The notes under the pieces are model-generated. The model made no database searches. It was not told the DNA's origin and was given only the letters and a program-made list of their open reading frames with translations. From the NCBI GenBank assembly GCA_022600695.1, contig JAHZJY010000154.1, positions 1 to 20,914 on the forward strand: DNA of 20,914 bases, given 5' to 3'. Shown here in pieces: positions 10,765-16,844 of the stretch. The translations under genes and the position numbers were made by a program. Each line of letters starts with the position of its first letter. Within the stretch, counting starts at the first letter, position 1. This stretch comes from Actinomycetes bacterium (GTDB taxonomy: Bacteria; Actinomycetota; Actinomycetes; Mycobacteriales; Mycobacteriaceae).

Positions 10765-10770
10765 ACTCTA
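10765..10770 (-). promoter_or_regulatory. Candidate -10 (TAGAGT) of the sdhCDAB promoter
   Basis: On the minus strand TAGAGT matches TANNNT and would start transcription about 24 bases before the sdhC ATG, leaving room for the GGAGG site in the leader. The region 17 bases upstream (TGATTT) is a poor -35, which is common in mycobacteria. Confidence 0.45.
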
Positions 10771-10826
10771 ACGCTGTTTCGGGTGTGAAATCAGTGACGC
10801 GGCAATTACGTCATGGCCCGACGCGG

Positions 10827-10860
10827 GTGATCCTCGGCACAGGGCGTGATCCCCGGCACA
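10827..10860 (+). repeat. Two direct copies of GTGATCCYCGGCACA upstream of add
   Basis: Copies at 10827-10841 and 10846-10860 differ at one of 15 bases and are spaced 19 bases start to start, about two helical turns. They end 14 bases before the add ATG, so they could be an operator or activator site. The only other explanation I see is a chance or slippage duplication. Confidence 0.6.
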
Positions 10861-10862
10861 AT

Positions 10863-10869
10863 GGGAGGG
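10863..10869 (+). promoter_or_regulatory. Ribosome binding site of add (GGGAGGG)
   Basis: GGGAGGG lies 5 bases before the ATG at 10875 and supports that start over the ATG nine bases further in. Confidence 0.75.
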
Positions 10870-10874
10870 ATGAG

Positions 10875-11972
10875 ATGGCTGAGATGAGTACGCCGCTGAC
10901 GCTGGAGATGATCGGGCAGGCGCCCAAGGCGTTGCTGCACGACCATCTGGACGGGGGACTGCGCCCGGCCACCGTGATCGATCTCGCCGAGCAGGTCGGC
11001 TACCGAGGGTTGCCCAGCACCGACGACGCCGAACTGGCGGCCTGGTTCCGTACCGCGGCGCACAGCGGTTCGCTGGTGCGCTACCTCGAACCGTTCGCCC
11101 ACACCGTCGCGGTGCTGCAGACCCCCGCGGCCCTGCACCGGGTCGCGGTTGAATGCGTGCAGGACCTGGCCTCCGACAATGTGGTCTACGCCGAGATCCG
11201 ATTCGCCCCGGAGTTGCACATCGACGGCGGGCTGTCGATGGACGAGGTGCTCGAGGCGGTGCTGGCCGGATTCGCCGACGGCGAGCGGGCCGCTGCCGAG
11301 GCCGGCCGCACCATCACGGTGCGGTGCCTGGTGACCGCCATGCGGCATGCCGCCCGCTCGCGGGATATCGCCGAGCTGGCGATCAGGTTCCGGGACCGCG
11401 GGGTAGTCGGTTTCGACATCGCCGGAGCCGAGCAGGGGTACCCGCCGTCGCGTCACCTCGATGCCTTCGAATACATGCGCGCCAACAATGCGCGGTTCAC
11501 CATCCACGCCGGTGAGGCTTTCGGCATTCCGTCCATCCACGAGGCCATCGCGTTCTGCGGTGCCGACCGGTTGGGGCACGGGGTCCGGATCGTCGATGAC
11601 ATCGAGCAGCGGCCCGACGGCACCGCGGACCTCGGCCGGTTGGCGGCGATCGTGCGCGACAAGCGGATTCCACTGGAGATGTGCCCGAGTTCCAATGTGC
11701 AGACCGGCGCGGTGCCCAGTCTCGAGAAGCACCCGTTCGACCTGTTGGCCCGGTTGCGGTTCCGGGTCACGGTCAACACCGACAACCGGCTGATGAGCGA
11801 CACCACCATGAGCCAAGAGATGCTGACGCTCGTGCAGACCTTCGGTTACGGCTGGAGCGATCTGGAACGGTTCACGATCAACGCCATGAAGTCGGCGTTC
11901 ATTCATTTCGACGAGCGACTGGCCATCATCGACGAGGTGATCAAGCCGCGCTACGCGGTACTGGTCGGCTGA
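10875..11972 (+). CDS. add: Adenosine deaminase
   Basis: Zinc-dependent cytosolic enzyme converting adenosine and deoxyadenosine to inosine and deoxyinosine in purine salvage. The ATG at 10875 gives 365 residues, the length I remember for M. tuberculosis Add. The metal and substrate motifs are all visible: L-L-H-D-H-L-D-G-G (His22, His24), H-A-G-E (His211, Glu214), the R-L-G-H-G-V motif, C-P-S-S-N, and N-T-D-N-R-L-M-S. Family members elsewhere have T-D-D-P at that last site, and the N-T-D-N form is usual in actinobacteria. The gene diverges from sdhC. Inosine made here is a substrate for the purine nucleoside phosphorylase encoded 2.3 kb downstream. Confidence 0.97.
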   Translation: MAEMSTPLTLEMIGQAPKALLHDHLDGGLRPATVIDLAEQVGYRGLPSTDDAELAAWFRTAAHSGSLVRYLEPFAHTVAVLQTPAALHRVAVECVQDLASDNVVYAEIRFAPELHIDGGLSMDEVLEAVLAGFADGERAAAEAGRTITVRCLVTAMRHAARSRDIAELAIRFRDRGVVGFDIAGAEQGYPPSRHLDAFEYMRANNARFTIHAGEAFGIPSIHEAIAFCGADRLGHGVRIVDDIEQRPDGTADLGRLAAIVRDKRIPLEMCPSSNVQTGAVPSLEKHPFDLLARLRFRVTVNTDNRLMSDTTMSQEMLTLVQTFGYGWSDLERFTINAMKSAFIHFDERLAIIDEVIKPRYAVLVG

Positions 11973-12002
11973 ACCGGGTCCGGCTCACGGCAGACTGTTT
12001 CC

Positions 12003-12443
12003 ATGACTGCTGCATTCGATATCCGGAGCACCGCCGGCCGCTTCCGTCTCGTCGCGCTGACCGAGGCCGCGACGTGGGTCGGGCTGCTGATCGGGATGTA
12101 CTTCAAATACCTGGGCAACCCGCGCACCGAGATCGGGGTTCAGATCTTCGGCATGGCGCACGGCCTGGTCTTCATGGCGTTCGTGGTCGCCGCCGGATGG
12201 ACCGGGGTGGTGTATTCATGGGGTGCCGGTACCTGGCTGCTGGTCCTGCTGGGCAGCATCGTGCCACTGGGCAGTGTGGTTTTCGTCGTATGGGCTGACC
12301 GGACCGGCAGACTGGACCGGCCGGTCGGGCGCTACTCGCGTCGCAGCCGCGATTCGACGAACCGTTCCACTTCCTCCCACCCGGCGACGGCCTCCGCCGA
12401 GGACTCGCCCGGTCCGGTCGCCGATTCCGGATTCAGGACCTGA
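12003..12443 (+). CDS. DUF3817 family integral membrane protein
   Basis: Small membrane protein of unknown function, 146 residues as read. The DUF3817 core (about residues 8-100) has three predicted membrane segments, with the typical F-R-L-V-A-L-T-E-A-A-T-W-V-G-L-L-I-G-M-Y-F-K-Y opening, then F-G-M-A-H-G-L-V-F-M-A-F-V-V-A-A, and a last segment near 75-97. After D-R-T-G-R-L-D-R-P the tail of about 35 residues is Ser/Thr/Pro-rich and lies entirely antisense to the 3' end of satS. That tail looks like read-out into the neighbour rather than a conserved domain. It starts 30 bases after add; a CAGACT hexamer 6 bases before its ATG could be a weak leaderless -10. Confidence 0.8.
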   Translation: MTAAFDIRSTAGRFRLVALTEAATWVGLLIGMYFKYLGNPRTEIGVQIFGMAHGLVFMAFVVAAGWTGVVYSWGAGTWLLVLLGSIVPLGSVVFVVWADRTGRLDRPVGRYSRRSRDSTNRSTSSHPATASAEDSPGPVADSGFRT

Positions 12444-13633
12444 TCGACCAGTCTGCCGACCGCGGTCTCGGCGGTGAGCAGGGTGGCGACGGTGTCGTCC
12501 TCGGAGTAGTCGCCCACGTCGCGGACGAACTCGACGGCCAGATCCAACTGATCGCGGTCGATGGCATCCGGACCGTCGGAGATGTCGTCGACCAAACCGC
12601 TGAGCACGTAGACGTTGTCATCGGTGACGTCCACCCGCAGTGAACCGTCGGTGGCCGCGGTACGGATGTCGTCGTAGGTGCTCAGCCCCGACAGATCATG
12701 GTCATGTTCGTCGGCCAGGTACCGGGCCAGCGCCCGCTCCGACCCGAACACGCTGATCCGGCCGTTGCGGCCCAGGAAGATCGGCTTGTCGTCGAAGTAG
12801 CAGCGCAGCGTGAACAGCGTGCCGGCGCTGGTCATCACCTGAACCGGGTCGATGCCGACGTTCTCCCAGAACTTGCTGTCGCCACCGAGTGTCACCGGTC
12901 CGGCCCGGTGCCCGGCGGCGGCGCCATTGGCCACATCGGCCACATCGGCCACATCGGCGACATCGGCGACCGAGGCGGTGCCGGCATCGTCCTCGGTCAG
13001 CACCGCCAGCGTGCCCTCATCCAGCGCCTCGTCGAACGCCTCGTCGAGTTCGGCGGCGGCCTGTTCGGCCATGCCGGCGTCGACCGGCGGGGTCGTGATG
13101 ATCTCGTCGATCGCCGCCACCACCCCGTCCCAGCTTCGCGCGACGGTCTGGCCGATGGCTTCCCAGCGCTTACGTCCGGCCCGGCCGCTGAACTGGTCGA
13201 TACCGCCCATCACCTGGCCCAGGTTGGGATTGCCGTTGAAGAACCGGGTGACCGCCGGCAGCTCACACACCGTTCCGATCGAGGAGACGACGGCCAGTGT
13301 GTTGGCGAGGGCGTTCACCGATGCTTCGGTGGGCTTCTCGGCGAGTAGTTCCTCGGCGCCGATCAGGTCCGCCTGGCGGGCCTCGGCAGGCTGGAGCCGG
13401 TGGGCGTTGGCCTTGGTCAACCTTTCCCATGCCGGGTGGTCGGTGAGATCGTTATCGGTGTCGGTCCGAACGAACGACGCGAGATCCGCCACCGACTCGA
13501 ACGCGAACAGGTCGTCGTCCTTGCCGAGGAATCCCTCCCACTCGTCGCCGGCGTCGCGCCAGCGGGGAGCCCACAACGTGAAGAGATCACCCGCGGTGAC
13601 CCCGATGCGAATCGGTACCAGCTCTGCAGCCAT
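12332..13633 (-). CDS. satS: SatS-like protein, SecA2-pathway export chaperone
   Basis: Homologue of M. tuberculosis Rv3311, reported as SatS, a cytosolic chaperone that protects and promotes export of some SecA2-dependent proteins. The assignment rests on position between add and upp and on remembered sequence. The 433 residues appear to hold two related halves. One starts near residue 8 ([22 protein letters not shown]) and the other near 262 ([22 protein letters not shown]). They are joined by an acidic Ala-rich linker that contains four V-A-D repeats (222-233). No signal peptide or membrane segment is seen. In M. tuberculosis the neighbour is sapM, which is absent here. The start at ATG 13633 fits a leaderless message. 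Confidence 0.82.
   Translation of the reverse strand: MAAELVPIRIGVTAGDLFTLWAPRWRDAGDEWEGFLGKDDDLFAFESVADLASFVRTDTDNDLTDHPAWERLTKANAHRLQPAEARQADLIGAEELLAEKPTEASVNALANTLAVVSSIGTVCELPAVTRFFNGNPNLGQVMGGIDQFSGRAGRKRWEAIGQTVARSWDGVVAAIDEIITTPPVDAGMAEQAAAELDEAFDEALDEGTLAVLTEDDAGTASVADVADVADVADVANGAAAGHRAGPVTLGGDSKFWENVGIDPVQVMTSAGTLFTLRCYFDDKPIFLGRNGRISVFGSERALARYLADEHDHDLSGLSTYDDIRTAATDGSLRVDVTDDNVYVLSGLVDDISDGPDAIDRDQLDLAVEFVRDVGDYSEDDTVATLLTAETAVGRLVDQVLNPESATGPGESSAEAVAGWEEVERFVESRLRRE
12926..12970 (-). repeat. Five 9-base tandem units in satS encoding (V-A-D)4 V-A-N
   Basis: The unit reads CCACATCGG on the plus strand, with variants CGACATCGG and a final CCATTGG end. It encodes residues 222-236 in the linker between the two halves of SatS. 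In-frame units of this kind can vary in number without frameshift. Confidence 0.9.
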
Positions 13634-13640
13634 GCCGGAC

Positions 13641-13646
13641 AGCCTA
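13641..13646 (-). promoter_or_regulatory. Candidate leaderless -10 (TAGGCT) of satS
   Basis: On the minus strand TAGGCT fits TANNNT and is followed by 7 bases and then the satS ATG; no SD is present. It lies back to back with the upp element. Confidence 0.5.
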
Positions 13647-13652
13647 ACGACC

Positions 13653-13658
13653 TAGAGT
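13653..13658 (+). promoter_or_regulatory. Candidate leaderless -10 (TAGAGT) of upp
   Basis: TAGAGT fits TANNNT and is followed by 8 bases and then the upp ATG, with no SD in between. Transcription would start at or next to the A of the start codon. Confidence 0.5.
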
Positions 13659-13666
13659 CTGACCCC

Positions 13667-14290
13667 ATGGATGTGTGTGTCGTCGACCACCCGCTGGCCG
13701 CTGCCAGGCTGACCACCCTGCGTGACGAACGCACCGACAACGCCGCGTTCCGCGCAGCACTTCGGGACCTGACCCGCATGCTGGTTTATGAGGCCACCCG
13801 TGACGCGCCGAGCGAGAGGATCAGCGTTCGCACCCCGCTGACCGACACCGGCGGCAGCCGCCTGGCGAATCCGCCGTTGCTGGTCCCGGTGCTGCGGGCC
13901 GGTCTGGGCATGGTCGACGAGGCGCAGGGGCTGATCCCGGAAGCCCAGGTGGGTTTCGTCGGCGTCGCACGTGATGAAAGCACCCACCGGCCGATGCCGT
14001 ACCTGGAGTCGCTGCCATCGGATCTGCGTACCCGGCCGGTCATGGTGCTCGACCCGATGCTGGCCACCGGCGGGTCGATGGCGCACACCATCGACTTGCT
14101 GCACGGGCGTGGCGCCGTCGATATCACGGTGGTCTGCGTGGTGTGCGCGCCGCGGGGCGTGGCCGCGCTGGAAAGCGTCGCTCCGGAGGCACGGCTGTTC
14201 ACCGCGGCCATCGACGACGGACTCAACAGCGCGGCCTATATCGTCCCCGGCCTCGGTGACGCCGGGGACCGGCAGTTCGGGCCGCGCTAG
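13667..14290 (+). CDS. upp: Uracil phosphoribosyltransferase
   Basis: Cytosolic salvage enzyme making UMP from uracil and PRPP. The ATG at 13667 gives 207 residues, the usual length. Seen: P-V-L-R-A-G-L-G-M near residue 75, the PRPP-binding loop [11 protein letters not shown] (127-137), and the C-terminal uracil-binding region with [23 protein letters not shown]. The longer open frame upstream runs through the antisense of satS and is not real. Upp diverges from satS by 33 bases, and its stop shares the palindrome CTAG with the stop of the convergent deoD. Confidence 0.97.
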   Translation: MDVCVVDHPLAAARLTTLRDERTDNAAFRAALRDLTRMLVYEATRDAPSERISVRTPLTDTGGSRLANPPLLVPVLRAGLGMVDEAQGLIPEAQVGFVGVARDESTHRPMPYLESLPSDLRTRPVMVLDPMLATGGSMAHTIDLLHGRGAVDITVVCVVCAPRGVAALESVAPEARLFTAAIDDGLNSAAYIVPGLGDAGDRQFGPR

Positions 14291-15087
14291 ATCCGGGCAA
14301 CCACGGCCGCGAGCAGCGCACCCAGATCAGCGGCCGAGTCGCGGCCGGCAGCCAGCACCTCGTCATGCCGCAGCGGCTCACCGGTCATCCCGGCGGCCAG
14401 GTTGGTCACCAGCGACACCCCGAGCACCTCGGCGCCCGCGGCCCGCGCCGCGATGACCTCATGCACCGTGGACATACCGACCAGGTCCGCGCCCAGGGTG
14501 CGCAGCATCCGGATCTCGGCGGGGGTCTCATAGTGCGGACCGGGCAGCGCCGCATAGACGCCTTCGGCCAGGGTGGGATCGACGCCGCGGGCCAGCGCCC
14601 GCAGTCGCGGCGAGTAGGCGTCGACGAGGTCGACGAACTGCGGGCCCTCCAACGGGGACCGGGCGGTGAGGTTGAGATGGTCGCTGATGAGCACCGGTTG
14701 ACCCACCCGGTACTCCGGCCGCAGGCCGCCGGCGGCATTGGTCAGCACGATGACATCGGCCCCGGCCGCACAGGCGGTGCGCACCGGGTGCACGACCCGG
14801 CTCAGGTCATGTCCCTCGTAGGCGTGGATGCGGCCGACGAACACCAGCACCCGATGATCGCCGACGGTGACCGACAGGGCCTGCCCGCGGTGGCCGTCGG
14901 CGCTGGGCGCCGCGAAGCCCGGCAGGTCGGCCATCGGGATCTCGGCCGACGGCACGCCCAGGGACAGCGCGGCCGGTGCCCAGCCCGACCCGAGAACCAG
15001 GGCCACGTCGTGGCGGTCGGCTCCGGTCCGCTCGGCGATCACCGCGGCGGCCCGCACGGCGTCCGGACCCGCGGCGTCTGGACTCAC
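14287..15087 (-). CDS. deoD: Purine nucleoside phosphorylase (trimeric PNP type)
   Basis: Phosphorolysis of inosine, guanosine and their deoxy forms to the free base and (deoxy)ribose-1-phosphate, downstream of adenosine deaminase. It is of the trimeric class (also named PunA) although mycobacterial genomes call it deoD. Motifs: [46 protein letters not shown], and V-T-N-L-A-A-G-M with the base-binding Asn. Two GTG starts are possible, at 15093 and 15087. The latter (266 residues) is chosen because a TAGGCT -10 lies 8 bases before it and only 2 bases before the other. No SD is seen for either. Confidence 0.95.
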   Translation of the reverse strand: MSPDAAGPDAVRAAAVIAERTGADRHDVALVLGSGWAPAALSLGVPSAEIPMADLPGFAAPSADGHRGQALSVTVGDHRVLVFVGRIHAYEGHDLSRVVHPVRTACAAGADVIVLTNAAGGLRPEYRVGQPVLISDHLNLTARSPLEGPQFVDLVDAYSPRLRALARGVDPTLAEGVYAALPGPHYETPAEIRMLRTLGADLVGMSTVHEVIAARAAGAEVLGVSLVTNLAAGMTGEPLRHDEVLAAGRDSAADLGALLAAVVARI

Positions 15088-15095
15088 AGCCACCC

Positions 15096-15101
15096 AGCCT
15101 A
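15096..15101 (-). promoter_or_regulatory. Candidate leaderless -10 (TAGGCT) of deoD
   Basis: TAGGCT on the minus strand is identical to the satS hexamer. It is 8 bases before the GTG at 15087, and it overlaps too closely with the GTG at 15093 for that codon to be the start of this transcript. Confidence 0.5.
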
Positions 15102-15112
15102 GTGCCGCCTGA

Positions 15113-15118
15113 GATACT
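15113..15118 (+). promoter_or_regulatory. Candidate leaderless -10 (GATACT) of the amidohydrolase gene
   Basis: GATACT fits NANNNT and ends 6 bases before the ATG at 15125; no SD is seen. The first base is G, so support is weaker than for the neighbours. Confidence 0.35.
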
Positions 15119-15124
15119 TACCCG

Positions 15125-16297
15125 ATGCCCCTGGCCGACATCGCGGAGACGTGGCTGGCTGCGCACTATGACGATCTCGTCGCGTGGCGCCGCCACATCC
15201 ACCGGCACCCCGAATTGGGACGGCAGGAGTTCGCGACCACGCAGTTCGTCGCCGACCGTTTGGTCGAGGCCGGACTCAATCCCAAGGTGCTGCCCGGCGG
15301 AACGGGCCTGACCTGTGATTTCGGGCCTGACTGTGGGCCGAGGATCGCGCTGCGCGCCGATATGGACGCGTTGCCGATGACCGAGCGCACCGGTGCCGGC
15401 TACGCCTCGACGGTGCCCGGGGTGGCGCATGCCTGCGGCCACGACGCCCACACCGCGATCCTGCTGGGCGCGGCGACCGCCCTGGCGTCAGCTGCCGAAC
15501 TTCCGCTCGGGGTCCGGCTGATCTTCCAGCCCGCCGAAGAGCTGATGCCCGGCGGCGCACTCGATGCGATCGCGGCCGGCGCCTTGGCCGGTGTGTCGCG
15601 GATCTTCGCCCTGCACTGCGATCCGCGCCTTGCGGTCGGCCGGGTGGCGATCACCGCCGGTCCGATCACCTCGGCGGCCGACTCGATCGAGATCACCCTG
15701 CACTCGCCGGGCGGGCACACCTCGCGGCCGCACCTGACCGCCGATCTGGTGTACGGGATGGGGACGGTCATCACCGGGTTGCCCGGTGTGCTGTCCCGGC
15801 GTATCGACCCGCGGCACGGCACCGTGATGGTCTGGGGTGCGGCCAACGCCGGAGTGGCCGCCAACGCCATCCCCCAGGTCGGCACCCTGGCCGGCACCGT
15901 GCGCACCGCCAGCCGGGAGGCCTGGCTGGAGATGGAACACCTGGTGCAGGAGATCGTCTCCGGTCTGCTCTCCCCGCTCGGTATCGAGCACTCGCTGCAA
16001 TACCGTCGCGGCGTGCCGCCGGTGGTCAACGAGGAGCGCAGCACCCAGGTCATGACCCACGCCATCGAGGCGGTCGGGCCGGAGGTCCTCGCCGACACCC
16101 GGCAGTCCGGCGGCGGCGAGGACTTCTCCTGGTACCTGGAGGAGGTGCCCGGGGCGATGGCCCGGCTCGGTGTGTGGAGCGGCCGGGGCGACCAACTCGA
16201 CCTGCACCAGCCCACTTTCGATCTCGACGAGCGGGCACTGGCGATCGGGGTGCGGGTGCTGGTCAACATCATCGAGCAGTCCCCGGCGTTCGAGTGA
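15125..16297 (+). CDS. amiA1: M20-family amidohydrolase (AmiA1-like N-acyl-amino acid hydrolase)
   Basis: Metal-dependent amidohydrolase of peptidase family M20D, which remove acyl groups from amino acids or cleave related amides; the natural substrate is unknown. The 390 residues show W-R-R-H-I-H-R-H-P-E-L-G near the N-terminus, R-A-D-M-D-A-L-P, H-A-C-G-H-D-A-H (metal-binding Cys and His), F-Q-P-A-E-E, a dimerisation domain with S-P-G-G-H-T-S-R-P-H, and the C-terminal G-G-G-E-D-F-S-W-Y and L-H-Q-P-T-F-D-L-D motifs. M. tuberculosis carries two tandem paralogues here (amiA1 and amiB1). Only one is present in this window and it resembles AmiA1 by memory, so the symbol is tentative. No signal peptide, so cytosolic. 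Confidence 0.9.
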   Translation: MPLADIAETWLAAHYDDLVAWRRHIHRHPELGRQEFATTQFVADRLVEAGLNPKVLPGGTGLTCDFGPDCGPRIALRADMDALPMTERTGAGYASTVPGVAHACGHDAHTAILLGAATALASAAELPLGVRLIFQPAEELMPGGALDAIAAGALAGVSRIFALHCDPRLAVGRVAITAGPITSAADSIEITLHSPGGHTSRPHLTADLVYGMGTVITGLPGVLSRRIDPRHGTVMVWGAANAGVAANAIPQVGTLAGTVRTASREAWLEMEHLVQEIVSGLLSPLGIEHSLQYRRGVPPVVNEERSTQVMTHAIEAVGPEVLADTRQSGGGEDFSWYLEEVPGAMARLGVWSGRGDQLDLHQPTFDLDERALAIGVRVLVNIIEQSPAFE

Positions 16298-16299
16298 TA

Positions 16300-16316
16300 C
16301 TGCCGGTGACCGGCGG
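16300..16316. terminator. Possible hairpin between the convergent amidohydrolase and GGCT-like genes
   Basis: A 7-pair stem (one T-G pair) with a TGA loop, centred on GCCGG-TGA-CCGGC, starts two bases after the amidohydrolase stop in a 41-base convergent gap. No T-run follows, so intrinsic termination is uncertain. Confidence 0.3.
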
Positions 16317-16338
16317 AACCTTCGACGGGGCTCCGGCC

Positions 16339-16815
16339 CTACTCGGGGCCGGGCCCGATATTGCGGGACGGTCGGGTCCGGATGTGATGGACGTAGTCCG
16401 CCGGCGCGCCGGCCACCTCCGCGGCGTCGGCCATCACGCCGAGATAGCGGGCCGAGGGTAACCCGCCCTCCCAGCCGTCCACCACATACAGCCAGGCCAG
16501 TACGGGCTCGATCGTGGTGTCGGAGGTCTCGCGGACGATCCGGCACCGGATCTTGCTGTGCAGGCCCAGCTCAGAGCCTTCCCAGCGATCCATATTCTCC
16601 TCGTCGGAGTGGGTCACGTCATAGAGCACCACGAAGACTCGGGAGGCGAGATCCTCGACCAGGGTGGCCAGCGCCCCCTCCCAGCCGATGTCCTCGCCGG
16701 CGAAGGTCAGCCGCCAGCCGTACAGCCACCCGGTGCCGGCCATCGGGGAGTGTGGCGCCCGGTCCAGCATCTGCTCGGGGTCCATATTCGACCCGTAGGC
16801 GGCGTAGAGAGGCAC
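16339..16815 (-). CDS. Gamma-glutamylcyclotransferase-fold protein (Rv3304-like)
   Basis: Small cytosolic protein of the GGCT-like (AIG2/butirosin) fold, 158 residues, resembling M. tuberculosis Rv3304 by position. The N-terminal Y-A-A-Y-G-S-N-M-D-P-E-Q-M is the substrate-binding loop of this family, and W-E-G-S-E-L-G near residue 78 may carry the acidic catalytic residue. The substrate is unknown; cyclotransferase activity is inferred from the fold only. The start is GTG at 16815, immediately before the Y-G-S-N loop. A TACGCT hexamer six bases upstream suits a leaderless message. It diverges from lpdA across 29 bases and converges on the amidohydrolase. Confidence 0.85.
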   Translation of the reverse strand: MPLYAAYGSNMDPEQMLDRAPHSPMAGTGWLYGWRLTFAGEDIGWEGALATLVEDLASRVFVVLYDVTHSDEENMDRWEGSELGLHSKIRCRIVRETSDTTIEPVLAWLYVVDGWEGGLPSARYLGVMADAAEVAGAPADYVHHIRTRPSRNIGPGPE

Positions 16816-16821
16816 GGAGGA

Positions 16822-16827
16822 AGCGTA
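16822..16827 (-). promoter_or_regulatory. Candidate leaderless -10 (TACGCT) of the GGCT-like gene
   Basis: On the minus strand TACGCT fits TANNNT and ends 6 bases before the GTG at 16815. The gap is GGAGGA on the plus strand, i.e. TCCTCC in the transcript sense, so no SD exists there. Confidence 0.45.
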
Positions 16828-16832
16828 GAGGC

Positions 16833-16838
16833 TAACTT
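16833..16838 (+). promoter_or_regulatory. Candidate leaderless -10 (TAACTT) of lpdA
   Basis: TAACTT fits TANNNT and ends 6 bases before the GTG at 16845. It is separated by only 5 bases from the opposing element of the divergent gene. Confidence 0.5.
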
Positions 16839-16844
16839 GAGTTC

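Noticed and set aside
12926..12970. CRISPR-like or intergenic tandem repeat
   Set aside because: The units are 9 bases with no spacers and encode in-frame V-A-D within satS.
16317..16338. Strong GC-rich inverted sequence toward the end of the GGCT-like gene as a second terminator
   Set aside because: The complementarity is loose and falls largely within coding sequence; no T-run.
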